A DNA stretch of 64,000 bases, from contig NC_091122.1 of assembly GCF_040183065.1 (NCBI RefSeq), positions 77,422,955 to 77,486,954 of the forward strand, in the 5' to 3' direction. This document shows, in pieces, positions 32,801 through 43,235 of this stretch; the first letter of the stretch is position 1, and each line of letters starts with the position of its first letter. The DNA is from Periplaneta americana. Lineage: Eukaryota > Arthropoda > Insecta > Blattodea > Blattidae. The position numbers were made by a program, and so were the translations under genes. Below the pieces are notes generated by a model. The model was not told where the DNA came from. It made no database searches and saw nothing but the letters and a program-made list of their open reading frames with translations.

Positions 32801-32865
32801 ATTTTTTTGTGGAGATGCAGTTGATTGTATATGCAAGGTGTAAAAGTGCCTAAACTAACTGACCC

Positions 32866-33404
32866 CAGTGCTGTCATGGAGGCCACATGAGGCCATATAT
32901 CGTATGGAACCTACAATTTTTTTTAATTAATCGTATGGAACCTACAATTTTTTTAAATTAATCGTATGGGGAAATTAAAATTTTGTCTGTAAGGAGCCAT
33001 ACGGCATATGGGTGCCTAAGTTTTGTATATGGAGATCTATACAGATCTTAGATCATCTCTTGCTGTTCCTAATGTACCTACCGGTATTTCGTTTGATGTT
33101 CATAAACAAAAAATTATCCACTTCTTCAGCACTGGAATCCAGAATTATATAAAATAATGGTTGAAAAACGAGAAGTGCTGCAAATATACACTCCAGGATT
33201 CAATGGTGGTGCTACATGGTGTATTCTTTAAATCAAACTTGTACAATTAAATTGTAAACAAAACAATTTTACTTCTTCTTTAATATTAAAAAAAATAATT
33301 AAATGACAATTGGAGAGATAGAGAGAGGAGAGTAAAATATATTTCAAGGGAGAAAACAAGGGGTGGGGTGCATGGCCAAGAAAAAAATTACCATGACAGC
33401 ACTG
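32866..33404. mobile_element. 0.54-kb MITE, CAGTGCTGTCATGG ends
   Basis: CAGTGCTGTCATGG at the left is mirrored by CCATGACAGCACTG at the right. It interrupts repeat R. The target duplication is not clear. It carries a 31-bp tandem duplication at 32907-32970 and a 38-bp block that recurs at 33632-33669. Confidence 0.68.
32907..32970. repeat. 31-bp tandem repeat
   Basis: ATCGTATGGAACCTACAATT with a T/A tail occurs twice in tandem, and a third, partial ATCGTATGG follows. Confidence 0.85.
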
Positions 33405-33479
33405 ACCAAACCTAACCTGTTACAGATTCATGTATGCAAGGTGAAGAAGCTGAGTATGAAGGAAACTACCTCAGCGCTA

Positions 33480-33676
33480 ATCAAGATTTTCAGGTATAAC
33501 TCCCTGCAAAGTTGACTTGAATAATTTATAGGGAAAAATTGTTCCGGGGCCGGGCATCGAACTCGGGACCTTTGGTTTAACGTACCAACGCTCTACCAAC
33601 TGAGCTACCCGGGAACTCTACCCGGCACCGAAATATTTCAAGGGAGAAAACAAGGGGTGGGGTGCATGGCATAGTG
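33480..33676 (-). mobile_element. tRNA-derived SINE with 8-bp flanks
   Basis: Flanked by CAGCGCTA (33472-33479, 33677-33684) inside repeat R. On the minus strand it has a 5' extension, a tRNA-like head (33541-33615) and a 3' part ending CTGAAAATCTTGAT. It differs in head and body from the SINE at 18449. Confidence 0.7.
33541..33615 (-). repeat. tRNA-like SINE head, 75 nt
   Basis: Minus strand: near-complete cloverleaf with acceptor GTTCCCG/CCGGAAC (one mismatch), D arm GTAGCTCAGTTGGTAGAGCG, anticodon stem TTGGT/ACCAA with loop ACGTTAA, and T arm around GAGTTCGATGC. The anticodon would be GTT, but U33 is replaced by C, so it is a SINE head or a tRNA pseudogene. Confidence 0.72.
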
Positions 33677-33702
33677 CAGCGCTAGTTTAACTCTTATAGA
33701 TG

Positions 33703-33705
<3 letters not shown>

Positions 33706-33749
<44 letters not shown>
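33706..33749. repeat. (TA)n microsatellite
   Basis: About 22 perfect TA units. Confidence 0.95.
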
Positions 33750-33752
<3 letters not shown>

Positions 33753-34794
33753 AACTTCAAGTGTCAATATTGTCTCAAAGGTTTCTGTGTAACAAACTTC
33801 ATTTAGAAATGTCCATCTGCGATTATGTTAACTGCAGAAGAAGGAAGAAATATTGTCGTAATATGAAGTTACTCAAATTTTCAATTAAGGACAAGGGAAG
33901 GCTACAAAAATTATTTTTGATTTCACCCTTATAAATTGAACGATTTTCACTTCAGAAATCACCGTAACTACCTCAGCACTAGTTTATGTAATTTAAGGAC
34001 CAGTATAAATGAAATTTGATTAAAGTGAGAAAGAAATTCGTAAGGGAGGCGATCAGGAGGGATTGAGGTTGTCTACTAATTCGTTACAAACAACTATTAT
34101 AGACTATTTCATTTGACTAACGATGATTTGTAGAGAGCAAAATACCTACAGTAGGGTAAATAATCTAAATTAGTACGTTTATGAGAACGGATATAAAAGT
34201 GCCAGGAAAATAACAGAATTACCGTATATTGCAATTAACTCTGCATTGGCAGAGAAACCGCATAGGGTATCGTAAATCTGCTGAAAATTAGAAAATTGTG
34301 TAAAAAAAATGCACTCAGAGCGAATTTTCCAGCCTGATATCATCTCGCCCACGTTATGGACATAATTCAATACCGTAAGACTGATATGAAACGAATACTA
34401 GAACAATTTGTTAACCAAAGACGATGTTCAGTAGTTATTTAACAACATACAGAGCAAATAAAAAAAAACAAACGCATATTCTAGCAATAGTTCAGATGAA
34501 AAGAAAATGATTTGTACGACCGCTTATTCGTAAAAAAGAACACTGCCAGCTGTGTAGCCTACATGAAGCAATATATCAGGCCTACGTTATGAACACGTTG
34601 AAATTAATGTGGACGAGAAACGTACAGTTATTATTTATCTGCTTCCATATCGCATCATATAATACACCTGTAAAATGAAAACATGTTGGCCTAGCAAAGA
34701 GGAAACATGTTTGGGGGGGAGGGAGTTGTAATTCTTCCCCTATCGGATAAATTTCAGAAGACGAATACCTGCTTTTCCTTCATATTAAAAAATT
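33750..34794. other. No gene seen
   Basis: AT-rich sequence with no ORF, repeat or splice pattern I can support. Confidence 0.5.
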
Positions 34795-34888
34795 GTAATC
34801 TTGTGCACATAAAATAAATTAGTGCCTTTTCGTGAGCATCATGATGTGCATTCAACGCAGACAAATCTGCTCTTTTTAGTATTTTGTG
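34795..34888. repeat. Dispersed repeat, inverted mate at 44497-44604
   Basis: The two copies share (one as reverse complement) AAAATACTAAAAA, GCAGAT-TGTCTGCGTT, CGAAAAGG and TAATTTATTTT-TGTGCACA. No ORF or target duplication seen. Confidence 0.72.
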
Positions 34889-35229
34889 TTAATTGTTGCT
34901 AGTGAGGTATTGTATACTGAAAATTAAAAACAATTAGATATCGTACATCAAATGATGACAGATTATATTGTGACAGCGACGTGAGAATCGAACTCACGAC
35001 CAGCGTCCCGCAAGAAAGCAGATCGCACAGGCTCCACGGAACATTGAGTGACGTCGCGCGGTGGAGAGAAGAGAGAGGGTGTATTACGTCACGCGACGAG
35101 TCCGCGCGCGCAGCTGCTTACGGAGGGAAGGGGGAACGGACCTTCCCGGCCCTTCCAGAAATGTCGATGTAGAGATATTGAGATAATTCTCTACACACCT
35201 GTAGAAGGTTCTCGCAACTATGATTTTGC

Positions 35230-35236
35230 TATAAAA
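35230..35236 (+). promoter_or_regulatory. LTR TATA box
   Basis: TATAAAA in a GC-rich context about 260 bp into the LTR, a plausible Pol II promoter for the element RNA. The start site would be near 35260. Confidence 0.7.
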
Positions 35237-35364
35237 GAGCAGGCGCCAGCGAACTAGAGAGTTGTTGTAGAGTTTTTCAGTTATTCCGTCAGTGAGTAAG
35301 CCAGAGCAAGCAAGCCAGAGTTCGACTCGAGTGTGTGTCCGCATCTGCGTCAGCATCCGAAGGC

Positions 35365-35460
35365 CTGAGTTCGAGTGCAGTGGACCGCAGTTGGAGGGAC
35401 CTGAGTTCGAGTGCAGTGGACCGCAGTTGGAGGGACCCGAGTTCGAGTACAGTGAACTGT
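35365..35460 (+). repeat. 36-bp tandem repeat in the LTR, about 2.6 copies
   Basis: Units begin CTGAGTTCGAGTGCAGTGGA at 35365 and 35401; a third, diverged unit starts at 35437. It lies downstream of the predicted start site. Confidence 0.9.
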
Positions 35461-35721
35461 CTCTGAAGGTCTGTGGTTCGAGATACTGTGAACTCGAGTG
35501 ACTGAGATAGAAGAACTGTGAACTGAGAACTGGTAGTTCTGATTTGTAAATAGTACTGTGTAAATATTAGTTAAGATTAACAGTTCATTGTTGTGCGTAA
35601 TAGTCCAAGTAAATTGTCATTGTCGTCGGTGGAGTGCTGTAACGAATACTGTGTTGAGTGAAGAGCCAATTGTTGACGAGAGCGTTAAGGTGAATTGTAG
35701 AAAGGAATTATTGTTGTGACG

Positions 35722-35727
35722 AATAAA
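35722..35727 (+). promoter_or_regulatory. LTR polyadenylation signal
   Basis: AATAAA about 30 bp before the LTR end. A second AATAAA-like site lies about 20 bp further on. The 3' LTR is truncated before this point, so transcripts from this copy would lack their own signal. Confidence 0.7.
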
Positions 35728-35757
35728 TTGCATTGTTGTAACTAATAAAATTTACAC

Positions 35758-35775
35758 TGGTGTCAGAATCGGGAC
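35758..35775 (+). promoter_or_regulatory. Primer-binding site, tRNA-Leu type
   Basis: TGGTGTCAGAATCGGGAC starts one base after the LTR. TGG pairs with the tRNA CCA end, and TGTCAGAA fits the 3' end of tRNA-Leu species, the recalled primer for TGGTGTCAGAAGTGGG-type sites. Confidence 0.75.
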
Positions 35776-35785
35776 ATTATCGACA

Positions 35786-37090
35786 ATGGAGAACCTACAG
35801 CAGATCCTGCAAGCCATCGCGGAAATGAAAGCAGAAATGAAAAAGGACATAAGCGACGTAAAAGCAGAGTTGAAGAACGACATAAGTGAAGTGAAAACGG
35901 AGATGAAAAGTGACATAAGTGAAGTGAAAACGGAGATGAAAAGTGACATAAGTGAAGTGAAAGGCGACATAAGCGGAGTGAAAGGCGACATAAGCGGAGT
36001 GAAAGATGACGTCACTACGCAAATTGAAAGCGTTTCGGCCCACGTAGATGGAATTGTCGCCATCGTAAAAGACGAACTTAAGGCCGATTTGGATAACTTA
36101 AACCAGAATTTTACAACTATAAACGAGACAGTAGCCGAGTTGAGACAGGAGGTAGACCATTTCGACGGAAAAATCCGCGATCTCGAGCGTCGTCAAGAGC
36201 AGACGAGTGAGGTGATGGACCGACAAGCTGAAGAAAACAAGCACATACTCACGTTGATGGACCGACATGCTGAAGAAAACAAGCACATTCTCGCGTTGGT
36301 GGATCGCCAGGCTAGAGAACAAAAACAGATAGTTGCCGAGGAGGTTCGACGTGCCATGCAAGAAGCGGCCACAGAGTTGAGGACTCCATATAGTGGCCCT
36401 GCGGAATCATCGCCTTCAGTCAGACATCACAACGTCAAGACGCCGAAGTTCGACGGTACGACGTCTTGGGCGATATTCCGTCGCCAGTTCGAGGCCATCG
36501 CAGAGCACAATGGGTGGACGCCGGCAGAGAAAACTACTCAGCTGCTGGCCGCGCTTCAAGGACAGGCGTCGGAGATTCTTCACAGCGTTCCAGAGGATGG
36601 GACAGCCGCTGAGATAATGGCGGCCCTGGAGGGACGTTATGGTGACCATTAACTTGCTGCAGCATTTAGGACCCAACTAAAAACGAGGGTCCAACAGTCA
36701 GGCGAGTCCCTGCAAGAATTCGCGATGGCGGTGGAACAACTGGCCCATAAGGCGCTCAGGGGCCTACCTAATGACTTCATCGCTGGAGAGGCGTCCTACA
36801 CCTTCGGCAGCGGAGTTCGAGACCCGGAAATAAAGCAACAGCTACTCTTGGCAGAGCATCGCACCATCAATGCAGCTCTGGCGGCGGCCCTCAGGATGGA
36901 GGCAGCCAAGTTGACGGCGAACGTCTCGGCATCGCACCGGATTAGGAGCGTCGCGGCGGCCGACGTCGAGGAACGTCAACCGAAATCACCCGAGCGACGA
37001 AGACGAGGAGTGCCCACCTGCTGGTCCTGCGGCGAGCCTGGACACCTGAGGAGGGACTGTGACCGATCTGGTCACAAACAGGAAAACTAA
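35786..37090 (+). pseudogene. Gypsy gag, one in-frame stop
   Basis: The structural protein of the particle. ATG 35786 is the first start after the primer-binding site. Residues 1-90 form a charged coiled coil made of 11-residue repeats (SDISEVKTEMK and variants), followed by a second repeat set (MDRQAEENKHIL). The capsid-like region starts near residue 212 (VKTPKFDGTTSWAIFRRQFE). A CCHC zinc knuckle, CWSCGEPGHLRRDC, lies near residues 411-424 and binds RNA. A TAA at 36650-36652 interrupts the capsid region (GDH-stop-LAAAFRTQLK); both sides are in the same frame, so this is one nonsense change. The total would be 434 codons. Confidence 0.9.
37050..37090 (+). promoter_or_regulatory. gag-pol overlap, probable frameshift window
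   Basis: The pol frame opens after a TGA at 37047-37049 and gag ends at TAA 37088-37090, giving a 41-nt window just after the zinc knuckle. Pol is in the +1 frame relative to gag (or -2). No AUG starts pol here, so it must be reached by frameshifting. I cannot name the slip codon. Confidence 0.6.
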
Positions 37091-40000
37091 AAGGGGCCGA
37101 TGCGATGAGGGGCACGTCGGCGCCGTCATCACCATCCCCTCGGCTGATCTCGAAGACGATGGGCTGATTGCTGACGGATGGATAAGAGGCCGCCCATGCA
37201 GAGTACTGGTAGTCACCGGGGCGTCGCTCACTATCGCCAGACCGGAAGTCGTGCGTGGACTACCTGGGAGGACGCCGCTGCGCTGGTATGAGCTACGTAC
37301 TGCCTCAGGCGAGAACCTGCCCATCCAGAAAGAGGTTTTCCTGGACTTGACCTTGGGAAAGAGGAGACTGGAGATGTGGGTGTTCGTCGCCAACATCACT
37401 GAAGACGTCATCCTGGGACTCGACGCCATGCGGATCTTCGATGCAACGGTGGACGTCAGGCGCCGTATCCTGCGTTTTGGTCAGGATGAAGTGTTCCTGA
37501 GGGACGTCGAAGACCAAACCATGGCCAGCAGACTCACCCTGGAGAATCATGTGACAATCCCGGCAGGCTGCGAGATGGTGGTGACGGCAAGACTGGACGG
37601 ACAACCTAAGAGAAACCTGCTCCTCGATTCGCAAACAACTCCGATAGATGGGGTTTATGTGGCCAGATCCCTACTCCCGAATCAGAAGGTGGTACCGGTG
37701 AGGGTCCTGAATGTCACCAATCGGGACAAGGAGGTGCCTAGTGGAACTGTACTAGGTAACGTCGAGCCGGTGGTGTCTGTGACGTCGCTGGCAGAAAACG
37801 AGGAGTGTCACCGACCACGTCCAGATTTAGACCCATCACTGAAAGAGCTGGCTCGAGAATTGCCGGCGAATTTAAGCAAAAGAGAAAGAAGACAAGTCCA
37901 CGATCTACTGACAGAGTTTCAGGACGTGTTCAGTCTGTCTGAAAACGACTACGGGAGAACGGAGAAAGTTCAGCACCGCATTGACACCGGAAATGCTCGC
38001 CCAATCAGACAACCTCCTCGACGCGTCCCTCTAGCTAAACAGAGGGAGATTGACAGCCAACTGGAGGGCATGAAAGCAAGAGGGGTCATCGAGGAATCCG
38101 ACAGCCCTTGGTCATCACCTGTAGTGCTGGTGAAGAAGAAGAATGGGGACCTGCGTTTCAGCGTGGACTACAGAAGACTGAATGACGTCACCAGGAAAGA
38201 CTGCTTTCCCCTTCCACGAATTGACGACACCTTGGACACCCTGGCCGGAGCAGAGTGGTTCTCGACGTTGGATCTCAAGTCAGGATACTGGCAGGTGGCG
38301 CTACATCCGGAGGATAAGGAGAAAACGGCATTCTCTACAGGCCAGGGACTATGGCAGTTCACCGTTATGCCGTTCGGCCTCTGCAACGCCCCGGCTACAT
38401 TCCAGAGACTAATGGAGTCCGTAATGAGAGGCCTGACATACGACATCTGTTTGCTGTACCTTGATGACGTCATCGTGGTGGGCAAGACTTTCAGCGAGCA
38501 GCTGTTGAACCTGAGGAAAGTGTTCGAGAGACTGCGACAAGCCAGGCTGAAGTTGAACCCGAAGAAATGTCATCTATTCCAGAAGAAGGTCAACTACTTG
38601 GGACACGTAGTAGGGACCAACGGAGTGGCCACGGACCCGGAGAAGCTACAAGCCGTCAGAGGATGGCCTAGACCGAGGGACAAGCAGGAGCTGCGCCGCT
38701 TTCTCGTCCTCTGCACTTATTACAGAAGGTTCGTAGCTGGGTACGCCAACATCGCTAAGCCTCTAACCCAGCTGACCGAGGAGAAACGACAATTCCAGTG
38801 GACAGACGAGGCGGAGTCATCCTTCCAGTCGCTGAAAGAAGCGCTCTGCACTGCTCCTGTACTGGGATATCCCATCCCGGGAAGGAAGTTCACGCTCGAC
38901 ACGGACGCTAGCAACGTAGGCATCGGCGGAGTACTCTCTCAGGAACAGGACGGGCAAGAGAGGGTGATTGCCTACTTCAGCCGAACATTGTCCAAGGCTG
39001 AGAGAAACTACTGCGTGACCCGTAGAGAACTTCTTGCCATTGTGGAAGCCCTGAAGCAATTCCACAAATATTTGTATGGCCAGGAATTCCATCTGAGGAC
39101 AGACCATTCTGCACTCACCTGGCTATTGGGCTTCAAGAATCTGGAGGGGCAGACCGCCCGTTGGGTTCAACGACTGCAGGAGTACAACTTCACCTCCGAA
39201 CACCGACAAGGGAAGAAACATTCCAACGCTGATGCCTTATCACGACGCCCGTGCCCGGATGGCTGTAAACACTGCCTGAAAGTAGAAGAGCGGGATGGCG
39301 CCCACGCAGTCCGAGCAATTGCCGCCCAACCGAGCCCAGGATGGGATAACGCCGCCATAAGGAGGGAGCAGCTGGAGGACCCAAACATTGGACAGCTACT
39401 ACGTGATGTGGAGTCCGGCCAGAGACCAGTATGGGCCGATATCGCCAACCGTAGCACCACTTACAAGAGCTACTGGGCCCAGTGGGAATCCTTCACTGTC
39501 AAGGACGGTATCCTGAAGAGGATTTGGGAGTCGGCCGATGGAAGGACCCGCATAGAACAACTTGTCCTGCCCAGGAGCAAGGTGAAGGAAGTGCTGGAGG
39601 AGACTCATGCTGGAGTGACTGGAGGCCACCTGGGAGCCAACAGGACGCTGGACAAGTTAAGGCAGAGGTTCTATTGGTTGCATCAGAGAACCGACACGGA
39701 ACAATGGTGCCGAAGATGCGACACCTGTGCAGCCAGTCGCGGACCAAGGACCCGCAGCAGGGGAGCCATGCAGCAGTACAACGTGGGAGCTCCTTTTGAG
39801 AGGATCGCCATCGACGTTGCTGGACCGTTCCCGGTCACGGATCGCGGGAACCGCTACCTGCTAGTCGCCATGGATTACTTCACAAAATGGCCAGAGGTGT
39901 ACGCGATTCCCAACCAAGAGGCTTCGACGGTGGCCGACGCGCTCCTTGACAACTTCATCTGCCGATTCGGGGTGCCCCGGGAATTGCATAGCGATCAGGG

Positions 40001-40655
40001 GCGCAACTTCGAATCCAACCTGATGGGAGAATTGCTCGAGCGTCTGGGGGTGCATAAAACCAGGACCACTCCCCTCCACCCACAGTCCGATGGTATGGTG
40101 GAACGCTACATCAAAACCTTGGAAGAGCATCTGCGGAAGGTGGTGTCCAACCATCAACGAGACTGGGATGCCAGAGTCCCACTGTTCCTCTTGGCCTACA
40201 GAGCTTCGGTCCACGATACAACAGGGATGACACCGGCAAACATGGTCTTCGGGAGAGAGCTGCGCCTTCCCTGTGATCTGCTGTTTGGCACGCCACTCAG
40301 CGCCGACCAGCCAGCAACTGACTATGTGGCAGAACTCACCGAGAAGTTGAATGGAGTTCACCATCTGGCCAGGGAACACCTCAAGATGGCCAGCGACAGG
40401 ATGAAAGTGCGCTACGACAGATTAGCCAACTCTGCAGGATTCCAGGAGGGCGACCTGGTGTGGCTGTATCGACCTACCAGGACCAAAGGGAAATCACCAA
40501 AGCTGCAGCGTGCCTGGGATGGACCATACCGCGTGGTGACCCGGATCAACGACGTGGTGTACCGCATCCAGCGACAACCTCGAGGGAAGATGATGGTGGT
40601 GCATCTGGACCGATTAGCCGCCTACCAAGGGTCTGCCCGGGACGAGCAGCCCTAA
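37059..40655 (+). pseudogene. Gypsy pol polyprotein, open frame but protease Asp lost
   Basis: Residues are counted from codon 37059, a GTG and not a true start. Protease: RVLVVTGAS at 48-56 has Val where the catalytic Asp of DTGA belongs (GTC, 37212-37214); the second motif VILGLDAMRIF is present. RT: FPLPRIDDTL, LDLKSGYWQV, MPFGLCNAPATFQ and YLDD at 467-470. RNase H: FTLDTDASNVGIGG and LRTDHSALTWL. Integrase: a His-His-Cys-Cys finger starting HAGVTGGH near 850, the DDE residues near 918, 978 and 1014, then a GPY-type C-terminus (WDGPYRVV) and no chromodomain. The 1198 codons are uninterrupted, so the protease change may be the only pol lesion. Stop TAA at 40653-40655. Confidence 0.93.
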
Positions 40656-40663
40656 GGAGGGGG
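40654..40663 (+). promoter_or_regulatory. Polypurine tract
   Basis: AAGGAGGGGG overlaps the pol stop and ends 3 nt before the 3' LTR, the usual plus-strand primer position. Confidence 0.8.
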
Positions 40664-40666
40664 CAA

Positions 40667-40881
40667 TGTGACAGCGACGTGAGAATCGAACTCACGACCA
40701 GCGTCCCGCAAGAAAGCAGATCGCACAGGCTCCACGGAACATTGAGTGACGTCGCGCGGTGGAGAGAAGAGAGAGGGTGTATTACGTCACGCGACGAGTC
40801 CGCGCGCGCAGCTGCTTATGGAGGGAAGGGGGAACGGACCTTCCCGGCCCTTCCAGAAATGTCGATGTAGAGATATTGAGA
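40667..40881 (+). repeat. 3' LTR, truncated to 215 bp
   Basis: Matches 34969-35183 with one visible difference (TACGGA in the 5' LTR, TATGGA here). It stops at AGATATTGAGA, after which the sequence is unrelated. TATA box, tandem repeats and poly(A) signal are lost. Confidence 0.92.
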
Positions 40882-40981
40882 ATATATTGAACGCAAACAA
40901 CATTATATCAGCCATGTACCAAAATGTCATCTATGTGTGTTGATGAATTTGGGTAAAACAAGCTTCTGTATTCTACAATTT

Positions 40982-43235
40982 AGCGACCGTTGCTTACGAG
41001 ATTATACAAGCTGGCGCATAGAGCTTGAAAAACGAGTCTGAAGTGGTTCCCTCGTAATGCCAATTCCGCCGCTCGGAGCGCTGTTCTGCCCTATATATTC
41101 ATAGCAGAACACTTAAAAGACATTGACATTTGGGACATTTAAAGGACTCATCATTGCTTATCAAATGCTTCGTACAATATTTTATGGACAATAGACGTAA
41201 TTTGCAAACTTCTACACCTCAATTATATTACAATAAAAGGCTGTCATTCTTGATATTAAAACATATTACATATAAACTGAGGGAATGTCTGCTCTGTACT
41301 TCAGTTCATACACCAAACATTTCCGGAAATAAATTAACTTGACATCTTACATATACGCACTATAGCCTACCCTTTTCACCTAATATTATTAATATTGTTA
41401 TTAAATAAGATATTGCAACTAATTAAGGTACTGCATTATCTTTAATTTCCTTGAATTCACAATTACGCATTTGCAAGAAGGCCTAACTTTTCCCTCTCTT
41501 TTTAAAAAAAATACGGACGTCACAATAACTGAGAAGTATAATTATTGCGCGATTTTTTCTTGCAGTGGTGAAAACATTTCTATAGGCCTACTGATTAATC
41601 TATTGAGCATAGTAATAGTAAACGCTGTAGTATTTTAGTGCGTGTACGCTTACTTAGCTCTTGTAAAACGAAATTTTCACTTTCACTTTTAACGGAACAC
41701 TCACTTATATTCAGTTTTTGTATCTTGCAGTAAATTATCCATTTGTGATCATCTTTCCAATATAACCTCCCATTGAAACGACCACTTAAAATCATGAGCT
41801 AGAATTTATTATTTTAAAAACATTTCCACGTACATACTGTTATAATTGTTATGAACCACAATACAAAAGACAACACTGTGAAATTGGATTAATTTACCAA
41901 GATCAAAATCAATACTGGTAGTATAAAATCACATATAGGCCTAGGCTATATTATTTCATTACTTAATGGTATTAATTAGAAGGATTAATTTTGAAGAATT
42001 TACAAATATGCTGAAATAATTTATGACACCTCTTATAGAAATGTAGAAATATGTATGTACATTTTGAAACAATGGGTATAGCACCACTTGAAAATGTTGA
42101 GCATTTTAACAGTAACTTGTAAATTGTTCCATCACGTTGTCTATAGTGTTAATTTATTGTAGCACTTTTAGAACGAACGTGGTTCACATACATAAGAAGA
42201 AATGACGATGGAATGAGTCGAACACATACAGTTTTCTTTAATTTTTAGCAAATGATGAAGTTGAATATATACTGTTACTTCATATCCTAACATAAGTAGA
42301 GTTGCCACCATAGATGTAACACTTGAAATGAATATAAAATAAATTAATGTATTGGTAATGATACAAGAATAAAAAGAAATTAGGCTAGACATAACCTCAC
42401 AAAATTACAAACGCATGCTAAAACAAAAAAAAAAAAAAAAAAAAAAAAAAAACTTTACGTATCCGTATATAATAAAACTAGATATTCCAGATATAATTTG
42501 TTTCACACGATAACCACCTCAGCCTATTTCGGCAGCAGCCATTCTTAGTTACAGTTTGAGGTGCATTACCTAATCTCATACTAACCTTGTTAAGTTCTCT
42601 AACCTAATTCACTGATAATTACGTAACAATACACAGGTCTAAAATACAGACAAATACACATTAATTACCTAATAAGTACAGCATGAAGATAATTCATTAC
42701 TTTTGTCGGTATTTTCTAAAAGAGAAAGGGAAAACAGTAACAACATTATCTTCAATGTTTACATCACGTCATTCACATTTTCATTAGGCCTATATCAGTA
42801 ATGCTTGGTAAGTGAAACAATGCATGAAATTATTTTACATTTCGGGTCACATCATTCGAGAGTCGGAAAATGCAATTCGCCACTTTTAACATAGCATTGC
42901 TTGTTATATGAGAGAACTTTGACATTTACCTTAACCTATAAAGATTCGACCTGTTGGTACAGAGTTCCTCTCATAGCAAAACACATACAATTTTCGAATA
43001 TAACTTAGCTAACAAACTTCAAATAACACTGTAATATGCTTGGCATATTTATAATATTCGTACTCAATCAGTAATGCACAATTAATCGAACTATTTTCAC
43101 GATGCACAATGCTTTGTAATGGTACTATTCATCATTTCATAGGGCAGAGAGGCGAACCTAGCGGCAGAAATTGTCATGACTCGATCGTGCTATGCGCCAG
43201 CTTGTGTAATCCCGTAAGCAACGTTAGCGACACAT
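40982..43235. mobile_element. 2.25-kb element with long imperfect inverted repeats
   Basis: The left CCGTTGCTTACGAGATTATA and the following CAAGCTGGCGCATAG are mirrored at the right (CTATGCGCCAGCTTGTGTAA, CCGTAAGCAACG). Weaker similarity (GGCAGAA, GAGCGGCGGAATT) extends the arms to about 130 bp. No ORF supports a transposase and the target duplication is unclear. A third copy of the end motif is at about 43768-43791, next to the candidate exon. Confidence 0.7.
42426..42452. repeat. Poly(A) tract
   Basis: 27 consecutive A residues, with no LINE or SINE body recognised on either side. Confidence 0.9.

Larger units (their letters stand above)
32816..33700. repeat. Unclassified interspersed repeat R, copy 1 (interrupted)
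   Basis: Contains GCAGTTGATTGTATATGCAA, GCCTAAACTAAC, CCTAACCTGTTACAGATTC, ATGCAAGGTG and CAGCGCTAGTTTAAC. Copies at about 44150-44310 and 63400-63720 share these blocks without the interruptions. Here it is split by a MITE (32866-33404) and a SINE (33480-33676). Confidence 0.75.
34969..35756 (+). repeat. 5' LTR, 788 bp
   Basis: Starts TGTGACAGCG and ends TTTACA, one base before the primer-binding site. It holds a TATA box, a 36-bp tandem repeat and a poly(A) signal. The first 215 bp recur at 40667. Confidence 0.9.
34969..40881 (+). mobile_element. Ty3/Gypsy LTR retrotransposon
   Basis: A 5.9-kb element with 5' LTR, primer-binding site, gag, pol in the order protease-RT-RNase H-integrase, polypurine tract and a truncated 3' LTR. 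No envelope-like ORF is present. GC content is clearly higher than in the surroundings. The two LTRs agree over 215 bp except for one C/T difference at a CpG, so the insertion is recent. The 5-bp duplication expected for the family cannot be confirmed because the 3' end is truncated. Confidence 0.95.

Noticed and set aside
33541-33615. Functional tRNA-Asn gene
   Set aside because: U33 is C, the acceptor and T stems have mismatches, and the unit is part of a SINE insertion with flanking duplications.
34981-35257. Overlapping ORFs in the LTR start
   Set aside because: Both LTRs carry them; they have no start context or known domain and overlap the tRNA-like palindrome.
35752-36063. Minus-strand ORF of 103 codons with repeated TSLMS units
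   Set aside because: It is the shadow of the 11-residue repeats in gag on the other strand.
34969-40881. Infectious gypsy-type (envelope-bearing) retrovirus
   Set aside because: There is only 11 bp between the pol stop and the 3' LTR, so no envelope gene is present.
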